DNA from: Pseudomonas sp. ADAK13
Lineage (GTDB): Bacteria > Pseudomonadota > Gammaproteobacteria > Pseudomonadales > Pseudomonadaceae
NCBI RefSeq assembly: GCF_012935715.1
Contig: NZ_CP052860.1
Span: forward strand, 744,001-808,000
Direction: 5' to 3'
Length of the DNA stretch: 64,000 nucleotides
In this document: positions 10,167 to 18,886 of the stretch, piece by piece
Position numbering within the stretch: the first letter of the stretch is position 1
Layout: each line of letters begins with the position of its first letter
Position numbers and translations under genes: made by a program
The notes under the pieces: model-generated
Database searches by the model: none
Seen by the model: only the letters and a program-made list of their open reading frames with translations
Told to the model about the DNA's origin: nothing

Positions 10167-10877
10167 ATGACTGAACCCCTACGCCTCTCCAAACGCCTCA
10201 TCGAACTGGTCGGTTGCTCCCGTCGGGAGGCTGAGCTGTTCATCGAAGGCGGCTGGGTCACGGTGGATGGCGAAGTGATCGACGAGCCGCAGTTCAAGGT
10301 CACCACCCAGAAGGTCGAACTTGACCCTGAGGCCAAGGCCACCGCGCCGGAGCCAGTGACCATCCTGTTCCACGCCCCTGCGGGTGTGGACGCCGAGACG
10401 GCCATGGCGTCGATCAACGCCGAGACACTGTCGGAAGAACACCGCTTCAGCAAGCGCCCGCTCAAAGGCCACTTCCTGCGCCTGACCGCCAGCAGCGACC
10501 TGCAAGCCAAGGCCAGCGGCCTGTTGGTGTTCACCCAGGACTGGAAGATCCTGCGCAAGCTGACGGCTGACGCGAACAAGATCGAACAGGAATACGTGGT
10601 GGAGGTGTCCGGCGACATGGTCGCCCACGGCCTGAACCGCCTGAACCATGGCCTGACCTACAAAGGCAAGGAATTGCCCGCGGTGAAAGCCAGCTGGCAG
10701 AACGAGAACCGCCTGCGCTTTGCGCTGAAAAACCCGCAACCGGGTGTGATTGCCTTGTTCTGCGAAGCCGTTGGCCTGAAAGTCGTCGCCATTCGACGCA
10801 TCCGCATCGGCGGAGTCTCCATCGGCAAAGTGCCGGTAGGCCAATGGCGCTATCTGTCCGGCAAAGAGAAGTTCTGA
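10167..10877 (+). CDS. RsuA/RluF-like S4-domain pseudouridine synthase homologue
   Basis: 236 residues with the architecture of the RsuA/RluB/E/F family: an N-terminal S4 RNA-binding domain (RLSKRLIELVGCSRREAE, residues 5-22, then WVTVDGEVI) and a pseudouridine-synthase-like domain. The catalytic GRLD motif of the family is not present: the aligned positions read SDLQ before AKASGLL, putting Gln113 where the essential Asp should be. The rest of the domain is recognisable (GLLVFTQDWKILRKL, EQEYVVEV). It may bind rRNA without catalysis, or use a shifted residue (Asp111). Family assignment is firm; activity is doubtful. Confidence 0.8.
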   Translation: MTEPLRLSKRLIELVGCSRREAELFIEGGWVTVDGEVIDEPQFKVTTQKVELDPEAKATAPEPVTILFHAPAGVDAETAMASINAETLSEEHRFSKRPLKGHFLRLTASSDLQAKASGLLVFTQDWKILRKLTADANKIEQEYVVEVSGDMVAHGLNRLNHGLTYKGKELPAVKASWQNENRLRFALKNPQPGVIALFCEAVGLKVVAIRRIRIGGVSIGKVPVGQWRYLSGKEKF

Positions 10878-10952
10878 CACCTCTTTGTCGCCGAATCGTA
10901 AGGCACCGCCTGCCTGGGCAGTGCTCACAGTTGAATGACCAGGATTGCCCAC

Positions 10953-11414
10953 ATGATTCACAACGACGTACTGCGCAGCGTGCGCTACATGCTCGACATC
11001 AGCGACAACAAGATGGTCGAGATCACCAAGCTCGGCGGCATGGAAGTCACCAAGGACGACCTGCTGACCTACCTCAAGAAAGACGAGGAAGAAGGCTTCG
11101 TGTTCTGCCCGGATGAAGTCATGGCGCACTTCCTCGACGGCCTGGTGATCTTCAAGCGCGGCAAGGACGAAAGCCGCCCGCCGCAGCCGATCGAACTGCC
11201 AGTGACCAACAACATCGTCCTGAAGAAACTACGCGTCGCCTTCGAACTGAAGGAAGACGACATGCACGCGATCCTCAAGGCCTCCGAGTTTCCGGTGTCC
11301 AAGCCAGAGCTGAGCGCGCTGTTCCGCAAGTTCGGCCACACCAACTACCGCACCTGCGGCGACCAGTTGCTGCGCAACTTCCTCAAGGGCCTGACCCTGC
11401 GCGTTCGCGCCTAA
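10953..11414 (+). CDS. YehS-like DUF1456 family protein
   Basis: 153 residues in two similar halves, each a DUF1456 repeat: NDVLRSVRYMLDISDNKMVEI at residues 3-23 and NNIVLKKLRVAFELKEDDM in the second half. E. coli YehS has the same length and layout. Molecular function is unknown. The start at 10953 (MIHND) matches the family N-terminus and has AGGA upstream; an in-frame ATG 18 bases earlier is less likely. Four bases separate it from trmO, so the two are probably co-transcribed. Confidence 0.85.
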   Translation: MIHNDVLRSVRYMLDISDNKMVEITKLGGMEVTKDDLLTYLKKDEEEGFVFCPDEVMAHFLDGLVIFKRGKDESRPPQPIELPVTNNIVLKKLRVAFELKEDDMHAILKASEFPVSKPELSALFRKFGHTNYRTCGDQLLRNFLKGLTLRVRA

Positions 11415-11418
11415 GCCC

Positions 11419-12114
11419 GTGACCTACAGCGTCTCGCCCATCGGCTTTGTCCGCTCCTGTTTCAAGGAGAAGTTCGCCATCCCGCGCCAGCCTCAACTGG
11501 CGCCTGCCGCTCGGGGCGTGGTGGAGTTGGTGGCGCCGTTCGATCAGGGTGAGGCTGTGCAGGGCCTGGAGCAGGTCAGCCATGTGTGGCTGCTGTTCCT
11601 GTTCCACCAGGCGCTGGAAGACAAGCCACGGCTGAAAGTGCGTCCGCCTCGTCTGGGCGGCAACACGTCCATGGGCGTGTTTGCCACTCGCGCGACGCAC
11701 CGGCCCAATGGCATTGGCCAGTCGGTGGTCAAGCTGGACAAGGTGGAAGACGGCCGCCTGTGGATATCCGGCATCGACCTGCTGGACGGCACGCCGATTC
11801 TCGACATCAAGCCGTATGTACCGTACGCAGACATCGTTGACACCGCGACCAACAGCATCGCCAGCGCCGCGCCAGCGCTGATTCCTGTGCAGTGGCTGAA
11901 GACGGCACTGCAACAGGCAGAAGGCCACGCTCAGCGCCTTGGCGAGCCATTGGTGGCGCTGATCGAGCAGTGCCTGGCCCAGGATCCACGGCCGGCGTAC
12001 CAGACGCCGGGGCCGGAGCGGGAATACGGGGCACAGTTCTGGGATGTGGATGTGCGCTGGCACTATCCCGAGGCCGGGATGATTTGTGTGCTGGAAGTGA
12101 TTGCCGCCAAGTAA
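11419..12114 (+). CDS. trmO: tRNA t6A37 N6-methyltransferase TrmO
   Basis: Converts t6A37 of threonine-accepting tRNA to m6t6A. 231 residues (E. coli TrmO/YaeB 235). The N-terminal VirR/TsaA domain opens with SVSPIGFVRS and holds FATRATHRPNGIGQSVVKL, the SAM-binding core of the family, and GIDLLDGTPILDIKPYVPYAD. A small C-terminal domain ends with YHYP-like DVRWHYPE. The start codon is GTG, four bases after the YehS-like stop. An intrinsic terminator follows. Confidence 0.93.
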   Translation: MTYSVSPIGFVRSCFKEKFAIPRQPQLAPAARGVVELVAPFDQGEAVQGLEQVSHVWLLFLFHQALEDKPRLKVRPPRLGGNTSMGVFATRATHRPNGIGQSVVKLDKVEDGRLWISGIDLLDGTPILDIKPYVPYADIVDTATNSIASAAPALIPVQWLKTALQQAEGHAQRLGEPLVALIEQCLAQDPRPAYQTPGPEREYGAQFWDVDVRWHYPEAGMICVLEVIAAK

Positions 12115-12125
12115 ATCCCGGAAAC

Positions 12126-12166
12126 GAAAAAGCCCGCGCTGCCTGTGAAGGCAACGCGGGCTTTTT
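12126..12166 (+). terminator. Intrinsic terminator after trmO
   Basis: Stem AAAAGCCCGCG/CGCGGGCTTTT with an internal GCTGCC/GGCAA pairing and a T5 end. The A run at the left end allows use by leftward transcripts from fprA as well. Confidence 0.85.
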
Positions 12167-12183
12167 AGTCGCACCAAAGTCAT

Positions 12184-12211
12184 GTGGCGAGGGAGCTTGC
12201 TCCCTCGCCAC
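12184..12211. repeat. REP palindrome
   Basis: A perfect 28-base palindrome: arm GTGGCGAGGGAGC, two T, arm GCTCCCTCGCCAC. This is the abundant REP type of P. fluorescens genomes. It lies between the ends of converging trmO and fprA. Confidence 0.88.
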
Positions 12212-12229
12212 AAAAGCAAATCGGTTCCC

Positions 12230-13009
12230 TTATTTCTCGACGAACGCACGCTCAATCAGGTAGTCACCCGGCTCACGCATACGCGGGGAAACCTTCAGGC
12301 CGAAGCTGTTCAACACTTCGCTGGTTTCATCCAGCATGCTTGGGCTGCCGCACAGCATGGCGCGGTCGTCTTCAGGATTGATAGGCGGCAGGCCGATGTC
12401 GCTGAACAGCTTGCCGCTGCGCATCAGGTCGGTCAGGCGGCCTTCGTTTTCGAACGGCTCGCGGGTCACGGTCGGGTAGTAGATCAGCTTGTCACGCAGG
12501 GCCTCGCCGAAGAACTCGTTCTGCGGCAGGTGCTCGGTGATGAATTCGCGGTAAGCGACTTCGTTGACGTAACGCACGCCGTGGCACAGGATCACTTTTT
12601 CGAAACGCTCGTAGGTTTCCGGGTCCTGGATCACGCTCATGAAGGGCGCGAGGCCAGTACCGGTGCTGAGCAGGTACAGGTGCTTGCCCGGCTTCAAATC
12701 GTCAAGCACCAGGGTGCCCGTCGGTTTTTTGCTGATGATGATCTCGTCGCCTTCCTTCAGGTGCTGCAATTGGGAAGTCAGCGGGCCATCAGGCACCTTG
12801 ATGCTGAAGAACTCCAGATGCTCTTCCCAGTTCGGGCTGGCAATGGAGTAAGCGCGCATGAGCGGGCGGCCATTGGGCTGTTGCAGGCCGATCATCACGA
12901 ACTGACCGTTCTCGAAGCGCAAGCCCGGATCGCGGGTGCACTTGAAGCTGAACAGAGTGTCGTTCCAGTGATGAACACTGAGGACACGCTCGTGGTTCAT
13001 GTTGCTCAT
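12230..13009 (-). CDS. fpr: Ferredoxin-NADP+ reductase
   Basis: FAD enzyme exchanging electrons between NADPH and ferredoxin/flavodoxin; in Pseudomonas it takes part in oxidative-stress responses. 259 residues, as in other Pseudomonas FprA. FAD-binding motif RAYSIASPNWE near residue 50, NADP-binding STGTGLAPFMSVI near 115, and the C-terminal YLIERAFVEK with its non-aromatic tail, typical of bacterial Fpr. Start at MSNMNHERV. Divergent from a LysR regulator that fits FinR, the known activator of fprA in pseudomonads. Confidence 0.95.
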   Translation of the reverse strand: MSNMNHERVLSVHHWNDTLFSFKCTRDPGLRFENGQFVMIGLQQPNGRPLMRAYSIASPNWEEHLEFFSIKVPDGPLTSQLQHLKEGDEIIISKKPTGTLVLDDLKPGKHLYLLSTGTGLAPFMSVIQDPETYERFEKVILCHGVRYVNEVAYREFITEHLPQNEFFGEALRDKLIYYPTVTREPFENEGRLTDLMRSGKLFSDIGLPPINPEDDRAMLCGSPSMLDETSEVLNSFGLKVSPRMREPGDYLIERAFVEK

Positions 13010-13133
13010 GTACGGGGGACTCCTGGAAATGGGTCTGCGCCAACTGTTGGATGCGCAATTGCACAGCATTCTAATGGCGGCGACAATATCTGTTAACTGG
13101 ATTATTAAGATAAGGGTTATCGGTTATATAGAT

Positions 13134-14060
13134 ATGCGATTTACTCTACGTCAACTGCAAGTCTTCGTCGCCGTCGCCCAGCAGGAAAGCGTCTCGCGCG
13201 CTGCTGGCCTTCTGGCCTTATCTCAATCCGCCGCCAGCACCTCGATCACCGAGCTGGAGCGCCAATCCAGCTGCCAATTATTCGACCGTGCGGGCAAACG
13301 CCTGAGCTTGAACGCCCTCGGTCACCAGCTATTGCCCCAGGCGGTGGCGCTGCTGGACCAGGCCAAGGAGATCGAGGACCTGCTCAACGGCAAGTCGGGC
13401 TTCGGCTCCCTGGCGGTCGGCGCCACATTGACCATCGGTAATTACCTGGCCACGCTGCTGATCGGCAGCTTTATGCAGCAGCACCCCGAGAGCCAGGTGA
13501 AGCTGCATGTGCAGAACACTGCGCATATCGTGCATCAGGTGGCGCACTACGAAATTGATCTGGGTCTAATCGAAGGCGACTGCAGCCACCCGGACATCGA
13601 GGTGCAAACCTGGGTGGAAGATGAACTGGTGGTGTTCTGCGCGCCCCAGCATCACCTGGCCAAACGCGGCCAGGCGACCATGGAAGAGCTGACCCATGAG
13701 GCGTGGATCCTGCGGGAACAAGGCTCCGGCACGCGCCTGACCTTTGACCAGGCCATGCGTCATCATCGCAGCGCGCTGAATATCCGCCTGGAGCTGGAAC
13801 ACACCGAGGCGATCAAGCGGGCCGTGGAGTCAGGTTTGGGGATTGGCTGTATTTCACGGCTGGCGCTGCGCGATGCCTTCCGGCGCGGCAGCCTGGTACC
13901 AGTGGAAACCCCGGACCTGGACCTGGCCCGGCAGTTCTACTTCATCTGGCACAAGCAGAAGTACCAGACCTCGGCGATGCGCGAGTTTCTTGAACTGTGC
14001 CGCGCCTTTACCGCCGGGGTGCAGCGCAGCGACGAGATTGTGTTGCCCACCATCGCCTAG
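13134..14060 (+). CDS. finR: LysR-family regulator, FinR-like
   Basis: 308-residue LysR-type transcriptional regulator. The N-terminal winged helix-turn-helix covers RFTLRQLQVFVAVAQQESVS through QSAASTSITELE (residues 2-45); the rest is the effector-binding domain. Divergent transcription from fpr matches P. putida, where FinR activates fprA under superoxide and sulfur stress. I use the start MRFTLRQLQ; upstream Met codons would place fpr promoter DNA inside the gene. The 3' end overlaps dgkA tail to tail: the two stop codons share the palindrome CTAG at 14057-14060. Confidence 0.85.
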   Translation: MRFTLRQLQVFVAVAQQESVSRAAGLLALSQSAASTSITELERQSSCQLFDRAGKRLSLNALGHQLLPQAVALLDQAKEIEDLLNGKSGFGSLAVGATLTIGNYLATLLIGSFMQQHPESQVKLHVQNTAHIVHQVAHYEIDLGLIEGDCSHPDIEVQTWVEDELVVFCAPQHHLAKRGQATMEELTHEAWILREQGSGTRLTFDQAMRHHRSALNIRLELEHTEAIKRAVESGLGIGCISRLALRDAFRRGSLVPVETPDLDLARQFYFIWHKQKYQTSAMREFLELCRAFTAGVQRSDEIVLPTIA

Positions 14061-14419
14061 ATCAGGATGACGGCCCACACCAGGGTAATCATGGTCAGCG
14101 CGACGAACTGAGCGGCGCTGCCCATGTCCTTGGCGTTTTTGGACAAGGGGTGCAGGTCCAGGGAAATCCGGTCGATTGCCGCCTCGACTGCCGAGTTGAG
14201 CAACTCGACGATCAACGCCAGCAGGCACACGGCAATCAGCAACGCCCGCTCCACCCGGCTGACGTTCAGGAAGAAACTCAGCGGGATCAGGATAACGTTG
14301 AGCAACACCAACTGACGAAACGCCGCCTCGCCGGTGAAAGCCGCGCGCAGGCCATCCAGGGAATATCCCCCCGCGTTGAAGATACGTTTGATACCGGTTT
14401 GACCTTTGAAAGGCGACAT
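14057..14419 (-). CDS. dgkA: Diacylglycerol kinase DgkA
   Basis: Small inner-membrane kinase that phosphorylates diacylglycerol, recycling lipid from membrane-derived oligosaccharide synthesis. 120 residues, the usual length, three hydrophobic helices. The signature ELLNSAVEAAID and a following KDMGSAAQFVA are seen intact, carrying the active-site glutamates. Encoded next to erdR, the same pair as in P. aeruginosa (PA3603/PA3604). Confidence 0.95.
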   Translation of the reverse strand: MSPFKGQTGIKRIFNAGGYSLDGLRAAFTGEAAFRQLVLLNVILIPLSFFLNVSRVERALLIAVCLLALIVELLNSAVEAAIDRISLDLHPLSKNAKDMGSAAQFVALTMITLVWAVILI

Positions 14420-14494
14420 AGAGTAGGCAACTGAGCAAAAAGGTGTGGGGAAACTAGAGCAAGCAAAGTCAAAAAAACGTGAATGAACAGCGTC

Positions 14495-15145
14495 TTAGTG
14501 CTGCGAAATTGACTCAAGTTGTTGCAAGAGCAGCGCCGCCTGGGTTCGCGTACGTACGCCCAGCTTGCGGAAAATCGCCGTGACGTGAGCCTTGATGGTC
14601 GCTTCCGACACACTCAACTCATAGGCAATCTGCTTGTTCAGCAGGCCTTCACAGACCATGGTCAGCACGCGGAACTGCTGGGGCGTCAAGCTGGCAAGGC
14701 CATCGCGGGCGGCCTTGGCTTCGTCCGAAACGTTGATCTCTTCAAAGGCTTGCGGCGGCCAGGAGACGTCGCCGTCCAGCACCGTGCGCACGGCTTTCTG
14801 GATGTCTTCCATGGAACTGGACTTGGGAATGAAACCGCTGGCGCCGAACTCCTTGGAGCGCACCACCACCGAGGCCTCCTCCTGGGCCGAGACCATCACC
14901 ACCGGAATCTGCGGGTATTGACCGCGCAGCAGCACCAGCCCGGAAAAACCATAGGCGCCGGGCATGTTCAGGTCCAGCAGGACCAGGTCCCAATCGGATT
15001 TTTCGGTGAGGCGGGTTTCCAGCTCGGCAATGCTGGCGACTTCGACGAGGCGTACATCCGGCCCCAGGCCCAGCGTGACCGCCTGGTGCAGCGCGCTGCG
15101 AAACAGCGGGTGGTCATCGGCAATCAGGATTTCGTATGTGGCCAT
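14495..15145 (-). CDS. erdR: LuxR-type response regulator ErdR
   Basis: 216 residues: receiver domain (1-120) with acidic pocket Asp10/Asp11, phospho-acceptor Asp58 in LVLLDLNMPG, and Lys in IPKSSS; then a NarL-type helix-turn-helix (about 150-210, LTPQQFRVLTMVCEGLLNKQIA). In Pseudomonas the ErdR ortholog controls ethanol/acetate and other carbon-use genes. Its name here rests on sequence pattern and the dgkA neighbour. No cognate kinase gene is adjacent. Confidence 0.82.
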   Translation of the reverse strand: MATYEILIADDHPLFRSALHQAVTLGLGPDVRLVEVASIAELETRLTEKSDWDLVLLDLNMPGAYGFSGLVLLRGQYPQIPVVMVSAQEEASVVVRSKEFGASGFIPKSSSMEDIQKAVRTVLDGDVSWPPQAFEEINVSDEAKAARDGLASLTPQQFRVLTMVCEGLLNKQIAYELSVSEATIKAHVTAIFRKLGVRTRTQAALLLQQLESISQH

Positions 15146-15399
15146 TTATTAAATGATCCTGTTTTTTAGGGGGGCACTGATGGGTTCAGTGCTCGCCAAC
15201 GCGCAAGGTGGCTGCCAGGCCAGCAGTCACCAAAGGGCGCGCTCAACGTCAAAAAACGACGTATCCAATCTGTGACAGCGCCCCAATCGGCGCCAAGCAT
15301 GCCCAGCGTAGCCTGGGTGGTCAAGCGCTACGCCCGTGGCTATTTTAGCGGGCTGCGCGTTTACGCGGCCATCATGCAAAGGTCGGCTGGCCATGACCC

Positions 15400-16110
15400 C
15401 TATAGATAAGGTGCAAGACGAGTATGGACGATGTCGGCCGGGTCCAGCGCCAGCTGAAACTTGGCGGCCAGGTAGTGGGTGCTGAACACGTCCAGATAAG
15501 CGTCCAGCACTTCGCTGGCGGCCAGGTCTTCGGCCAGTTCCAGGCACAGGGCGGCCACTTCGGCGGTGCAGAAGTGATCATCACGCTTGGACCGGCGCAG
15601 TTTGTAGCGCGACAGTTGCTCGGGCGCCAGGCTCAGCACCGGCAAGTGCTCCAGATACGGGCTCTTGCGGAACATTTTGCGCGCTTCGCTCCAGGTGCCG
15701 TCCAACAGGATGAACAGCGGGCGCTTGCCCTCCGCCAGCTCGACCTGATTGACCACTCGCTCCGGCGCCACGAATTCGCCGGGGAACACGATGTAAGGCT
15801 GCCATTGCGGGTCGGCGAGCAAGGTCAGCAACTCGGGCTCGACTTCGGTTCGCGACCAGGGGAACGCGGTGGTTTCGTTGATCACATCGGCAATCAGCCA
15901 GCCGGTGTTGCTGGGTTTCATGGGTTCTACGTCATGCATCAACAGGCACATGGCGGACTTCGCCTCGACCTTGGGCCGCCAGGCGCACAGGCAGTACTCG
16001 GGAATCACCCGGCAGCCGGGGCAGCGCTCGGCACGCGAGCCCCGCGCAACAAACGGCTTTACGGCGCGAGCCAGGCGCTGGGTGCGCAAACGGGAAACGG
16101 CATGGCTCAT
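15400..16110 (-). CDS. DTW-domain protein (tRNA acp3U-type aminocarboxypropyltransferase family)
   Basis: 236 residues with the DTW/TapT family features: an N-terminal zinc-ligand pattern RCPGCRVIPEYCLC (residues 29-42), MHDVEPMKPSNTG, and the signature LDGTWSEARKM near residue 140 followed by SRYKLRRSKRDDHFCTAE. Enzymes of this family place acp3 on tRNA uridine using SAM. Homologues sit near erdR in P. aeruginosa. The precise tRNA position modified is not known from sequence. Confidence 0.82.
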   Translation of the reverse strand: MSHAVSRLRTQRLARAVKPFVARGSRAERCPGCRVIPEYCLCAWRPKVEAKSAMCLLMHDVEPMKPSNTGWLIADVINETTAFPWSRTEVEPELLTLLADPQWQPYIVFPGEFVAPERVVNQVELAEGKRPLFILLDGTWSEARKMFRKSPYLEHLPVLSLAPEQLSRYKLRRSKRDDHFCTAEVAALCLELAEDLAASEVLDAYLDVFSTHYLAAKFQLALDPADIVHTRLAPYL

Positions 16111-16316
16111 CGGGTGCGCCGCCGGAAAGTGGAAATCGACACGGATAGAACTCGGGAAGGCAAAAGTTGCCGCAGTTTACCAGAGGCGCCCGCGCCCACC
16201 TGCACTTCCCGGTAATACGCTGGCCGTAGTGGCAAGCGGTCACCTATAATCCCGCGCCACTGAACGCACAGCGCAGTGGCTGGTCTATGCACCAGTAACC
16301 GAATCAGGAGAGTTTC

Positions 16317-16757
16317 ATGCTGCGTCTTATGCCACGTGTTCTAGTTCCGTCCGTCGCCCTGGCGCTGATCTTGCCCTTGGGCGCTCAAGCGGCCTCGCTG
16401 CTGGAGGCTCAACTGAACAAGAAGCTGCAAAGCGTCGCAGAGGAAAGCAACAAGGACCTGCCACGGGAAATTGACGACAAGACCCTGGAAGTGGCCTACA
16501 CCGTTGAAGGCTTGCAGCTGATCGATCATCTCAGCGTACTGCCGGACCGCGCCGAACAAATGCGCGCCAATCCCAAGGCGGTGTACTTCCAGCTGGGACA
16601 AAGCGTGTGCCTGAACAAGGGTTATCGCGAGCTGATGGCCAAGGGCGCGATCATGCGCTACGACATTACCGAGAACAAAACCAACCGCCCGGTGGCGTCG
16701 GTGAAGTTCCAGGAAGCTGACTGCCCCGCACCGGCTGCCGCAAAGAAGAAAAAGTAA
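16317..16757 (+). CDS. Secreted PA3611-like protein (QS-regulated virulence factor family)
   Basis: 146 residues with a clear signal peptide (LMPRVLVPSVALALILPLGA, cleavage after AQAA near residue 25). The mature part has conserved-looking LPREIDDKTLEVAYTVEG and a Lys-rich tail ending AAKKKK. The pattern matches the small family named after P. aeruginosa PA3611, a periplasmic protein controlled by quorum sensing; biochemical role unknown. The two cysteines (SVCLNKG and EADCPAP) may form a disulfide. Moderately sure of the family. Confidence 0.65.
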   Translation: MLRLMPRVLVPSVALALILPLGAQAASLLEAQLNKKLQSVAEESNKDLPREIDDKTLEVAYTVEGLQLIDHLSVLPDRAEQMRANPKAVYFQLGQSVCLNKGYRELMAKGAIMRYDITENKTNRPVASVKFQEADCPAPAAAKKKK

Positions 16758-17132
16758 GCGATGCCCCCTTTCGCGCGCCGCTGACCAGCGGCGCGCAAAA
16801 TGCCCCTCTGAACCCTCCGCCCTTGCCCGCTCGCGGCAGCGTCTAAACTCCCTCACAAGTGATCAATAAGCGGTTGCCAGCCAAGACTTTATAGGCTCAT
16901 GATCAATTCATCCCGAAAGCCTGAAACAGCGGGTTTTCACACCGTTTTGTAACATTTTCAGGGCAAAAGAGGGTTGCCCTCCTGTGCGTGCAGTGCAAAG
17001 GTTTTTAAACATAAGGAACATACAGAACCGGTTTCGCCCACCTCGTTAAACAGAGGCAGCGACACATGCAGTGTCGTGGTCCCGACGAATTTCTCGCCGG
17101 CACCCAGGGTTCTGTGAAGAAGGAGAAGTTGA
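16758..17132. promoter_or_regulatory. Long leader region upstream of the LOG gene
   Basis: About 375 bases. It holds a GC-rich inverted repeat (16773-16796, arms GCGCGCCGCT/AGCGGCGCGC) that may end the preceding transcript, a weaker hairpin with arms GGGCAA/TTGCCC near 16962-16979, and a 28-codon ORF (17066-17152) that starts behind AGAGG and overlaps the LOG start. No longer gene is seen. Confidence 0.45.
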
Positions 17133-18242
17133 ATGCCTTACGAACCGAATGAACTCCTGATCCGTCAATTTGAAGAAAACGGCACCGACCTCACGCAGCA
17201 GGTCGACGCGCAACTCCACCTGATTGCGCCCAACAGCCCAAATATCCCCCTTTATCGCGACATGATCTTCACCGTGTTGCGCATGGCCCAGGACGACCGC
17301 AGCCGCTGGAACGCCAAGATCACCCTCCAGGCGATCCGCGAACTGGACCACGCGTTCCGCGTACTCGAACAGTTCAAGGGACGCCGCAAAGTCACCGTGT
17401 TCGGCTCGGCGCGTACGCCGGTGGAGAGCCCGCTGTACGCATTGGCCCGGGAAGTGGGCGCGGTTCTGGCCCGCTCGGACCTCATGGTGATTACCGGCGG
17501 CGGCGGCGGCATCATGGCCGCTGCCCACGAAGGCGCCGGCCTGCAACATAGCCTGGGGTTCAATATCACCCTGCCGTTTGAACAGCATGCCAACCCGACC
17601 ATCGATGGCACCGAGAACCTGCTGTCCTTCCACTTCTTCTTTACCCGCAAGCTGTTCTTCGTCAAGGAAGCCGACGCCCTGATCTTGTGTCCGGGCGGCT
17701 TTGGCACCCTGGATGAAGCGTTGGAAGTACTCACTCTGATCCAGACCGGCAAAAGCCCGCTGGTTCCGGTGGTACTGCTGGACGCACCGGGTGGCAGCTT
17801 CTGGCAGGGGGCCCTGGACTTTATCCGCAGCCAGCTTGAAGCCAATCGCTACATCCTGCCCACCGACCTCAAGCTGGTGCGCCTGGTGTACAGCGCTGAA
17901 GAGGCGGTGGAAGAGATCAACCAGTTCTACGCCAACTTCCACTCCACGCGCTGGCTGAAGCGCCAGTTTGTGATTCGCATGCATCATCCGTTGAGCGACC
18001 GTGCACTGGCTCACCTGCAAGAGGCGTTTGCCAGCCTGCGCCTGAGTGGCGACTTCCAACAAGTCGCGTACACCGGCGAGGAGCATGACGAGCCAAGCTT
18101 CAGCCACCTGACGCGGCTGGTGTTCAACTTCAACGGACGCGATCAGGGACGGCTGCGGGAGTTGGTGGACTACATCAACTTGCCGGAGAACTGGGCCCAG
18201 GCTCAGGGGAAAACGCAGCAGCGGGTGACGGAGACGGCGTGA
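17133..18242 (+). CDS. LOG family protein (large, TIGR00730-like)
   Basis: 369 residues. The Rossmann-type lysine-decarboxylase-like domain lies in the middle (about 85-270), with nucleotide-binding VFGSART and ITGGGGGIM and the LOG signature PGGFGTLDEALE. Small LOG proteins release cytokinin bases from nucleotides; larger ones of this kind act as nucleotide 5'-monophosphate nucleosidases. The extra N- and C-terminal parts make this closer to the larger group. An SD sequence (GAAGGAGAAG) precedes the ATG. Substrate not known. Confidence 0.8.
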   Translation: MPYEPNELLIRQFEENGTDLTQQVDAQLHLIAPNSPNIPLYRDMIFTVLRMAQDDRSRWNAKITLQAIRELDHAFRVLEQFKGRRKVTVFGSARTPVESPLYALAREVGAVLARSDLMVITGGGGGIMAAAHEGAGLQHSLGFNITLPFEQHANPTIDGTENLLSFHFFFTRKLFFVKEADALILCPGGFGTLDEALEVLTLIQTGKSPLVPVVLLDAPGGSFWQGALDFIRSQLEANRYILPTDLKLVRLVYSAEEAVEEINQFYANFHSTRWLKRQFVIRMHHPLSDRALAHLQEAFASLRLSGDFQQVAYTGEEHDEPSFSHLTRLVFNFNGRDQGRLRELVDYINLPENWAQAQGKTQQRVTETA

Positions 18243-18257
18243 TCTGCCCCTGAAACG

Positions 18258-18291
18258 CAAAAAGGCCCGCTATTTTCATAGCGGGCCTTTT
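18258..18291 (+). terminator. Intrinsic terminator after LOG gene
   Basis: Stem AAAAGGCCCGCTA/TAGCGGGCCTTTT around TTTTCA. Confidence 0.88.
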
Positions 18292-18324
18292 GGGTTGTGT
18301 CAGGTAGAACGATGCGCAGGTTGG

Positions 18325-18365
18325 GGCCGCTGCGCAGCCCAGCGGGAGCAAGCTCCCTCGCCACA
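18325..18365. repeat. REP element
   Basis: GGCCGCTGCGCAGCCCAGCG followed by GGAGCAAGCTCCCTCGCCACA: the common P. fluorescens REP form, sharing the CTCCCTCGCCAC arm with the palindrome at 12184. It lies between converging ends of the LOG gene and recX. Confidence 0.8.
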
Positions 18366-18410
18366 CCAAGCTCCGCAAGAATCAGAGCAACCATTTACCA
18401 GGCGCAGCCT

Positions 18411-18878
18411 TCAGTCATCCATGTCCCGACCGCTCAACAAGCGGCTGATCATCTCCATCGAGAATCCACGGTAACTCAGGAAGCGACCTTGCTTCGCCCG
18501 CTCCCGCGCATCAATGGGCAGATGACCGGCAAACTTGCGGCGCCAGGTATCTTCCAATTGCGCCTGCCAACTGATGCCGCACTCACGCAAGGCGAGTTCA
18601 ATATCAGCACGTTGCAGGCCACGCTGGCTCAGCTCTTCACGTATGCGTGCAGGGCCATAGCCGGATCGGGCTCGGTAGGAAACAAAACTTTCGAGGTAAC
18701 GGGATTCCGACAGCAGCCCTTCTTCCGTCAAACGGTCAAGGGCTGTGTCGATCATCTCGGGATCTGCCCCGCGCTGCCGCAGTTTGCGCGTCAGCTCGAC
18801 ACGACCGTGCTCGCGCCGTGCGAGCAGGTCCATTGCAGTGCGCCTTACGGCGACGAGTGTATCCAGGACAACGGTCAT
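18411..18878 (-). CDS. recX: RecA regulatory protein RecX
   Basis: 155-residue all-helical protein that binds inside the RecA filament and inhibits it. Family features: [22 protein letters not shown] near the N-terminus and the repeated three-helix units ([34 protein letters not shown]). It starts eight bases after the recA stop on the same strand, so the two are co-transcribed, the usual order. Confidence 0.95.
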   Translation of the reverse strand: MTVVLDTLVAVRRTAMDLLARREHGRVELTRKLRQRGADPEMIDTALDRLTEEGLLSESRYLESFVSYRARSGYGPARIREELSQRGLQRADIELALRECGISWQAQLEDTWRRKFAGHLPIDARERAKQGRFLSYRGFSMEMISRLLSGRDMDD

Positions 18879-18886
18879 CGTTTGCT

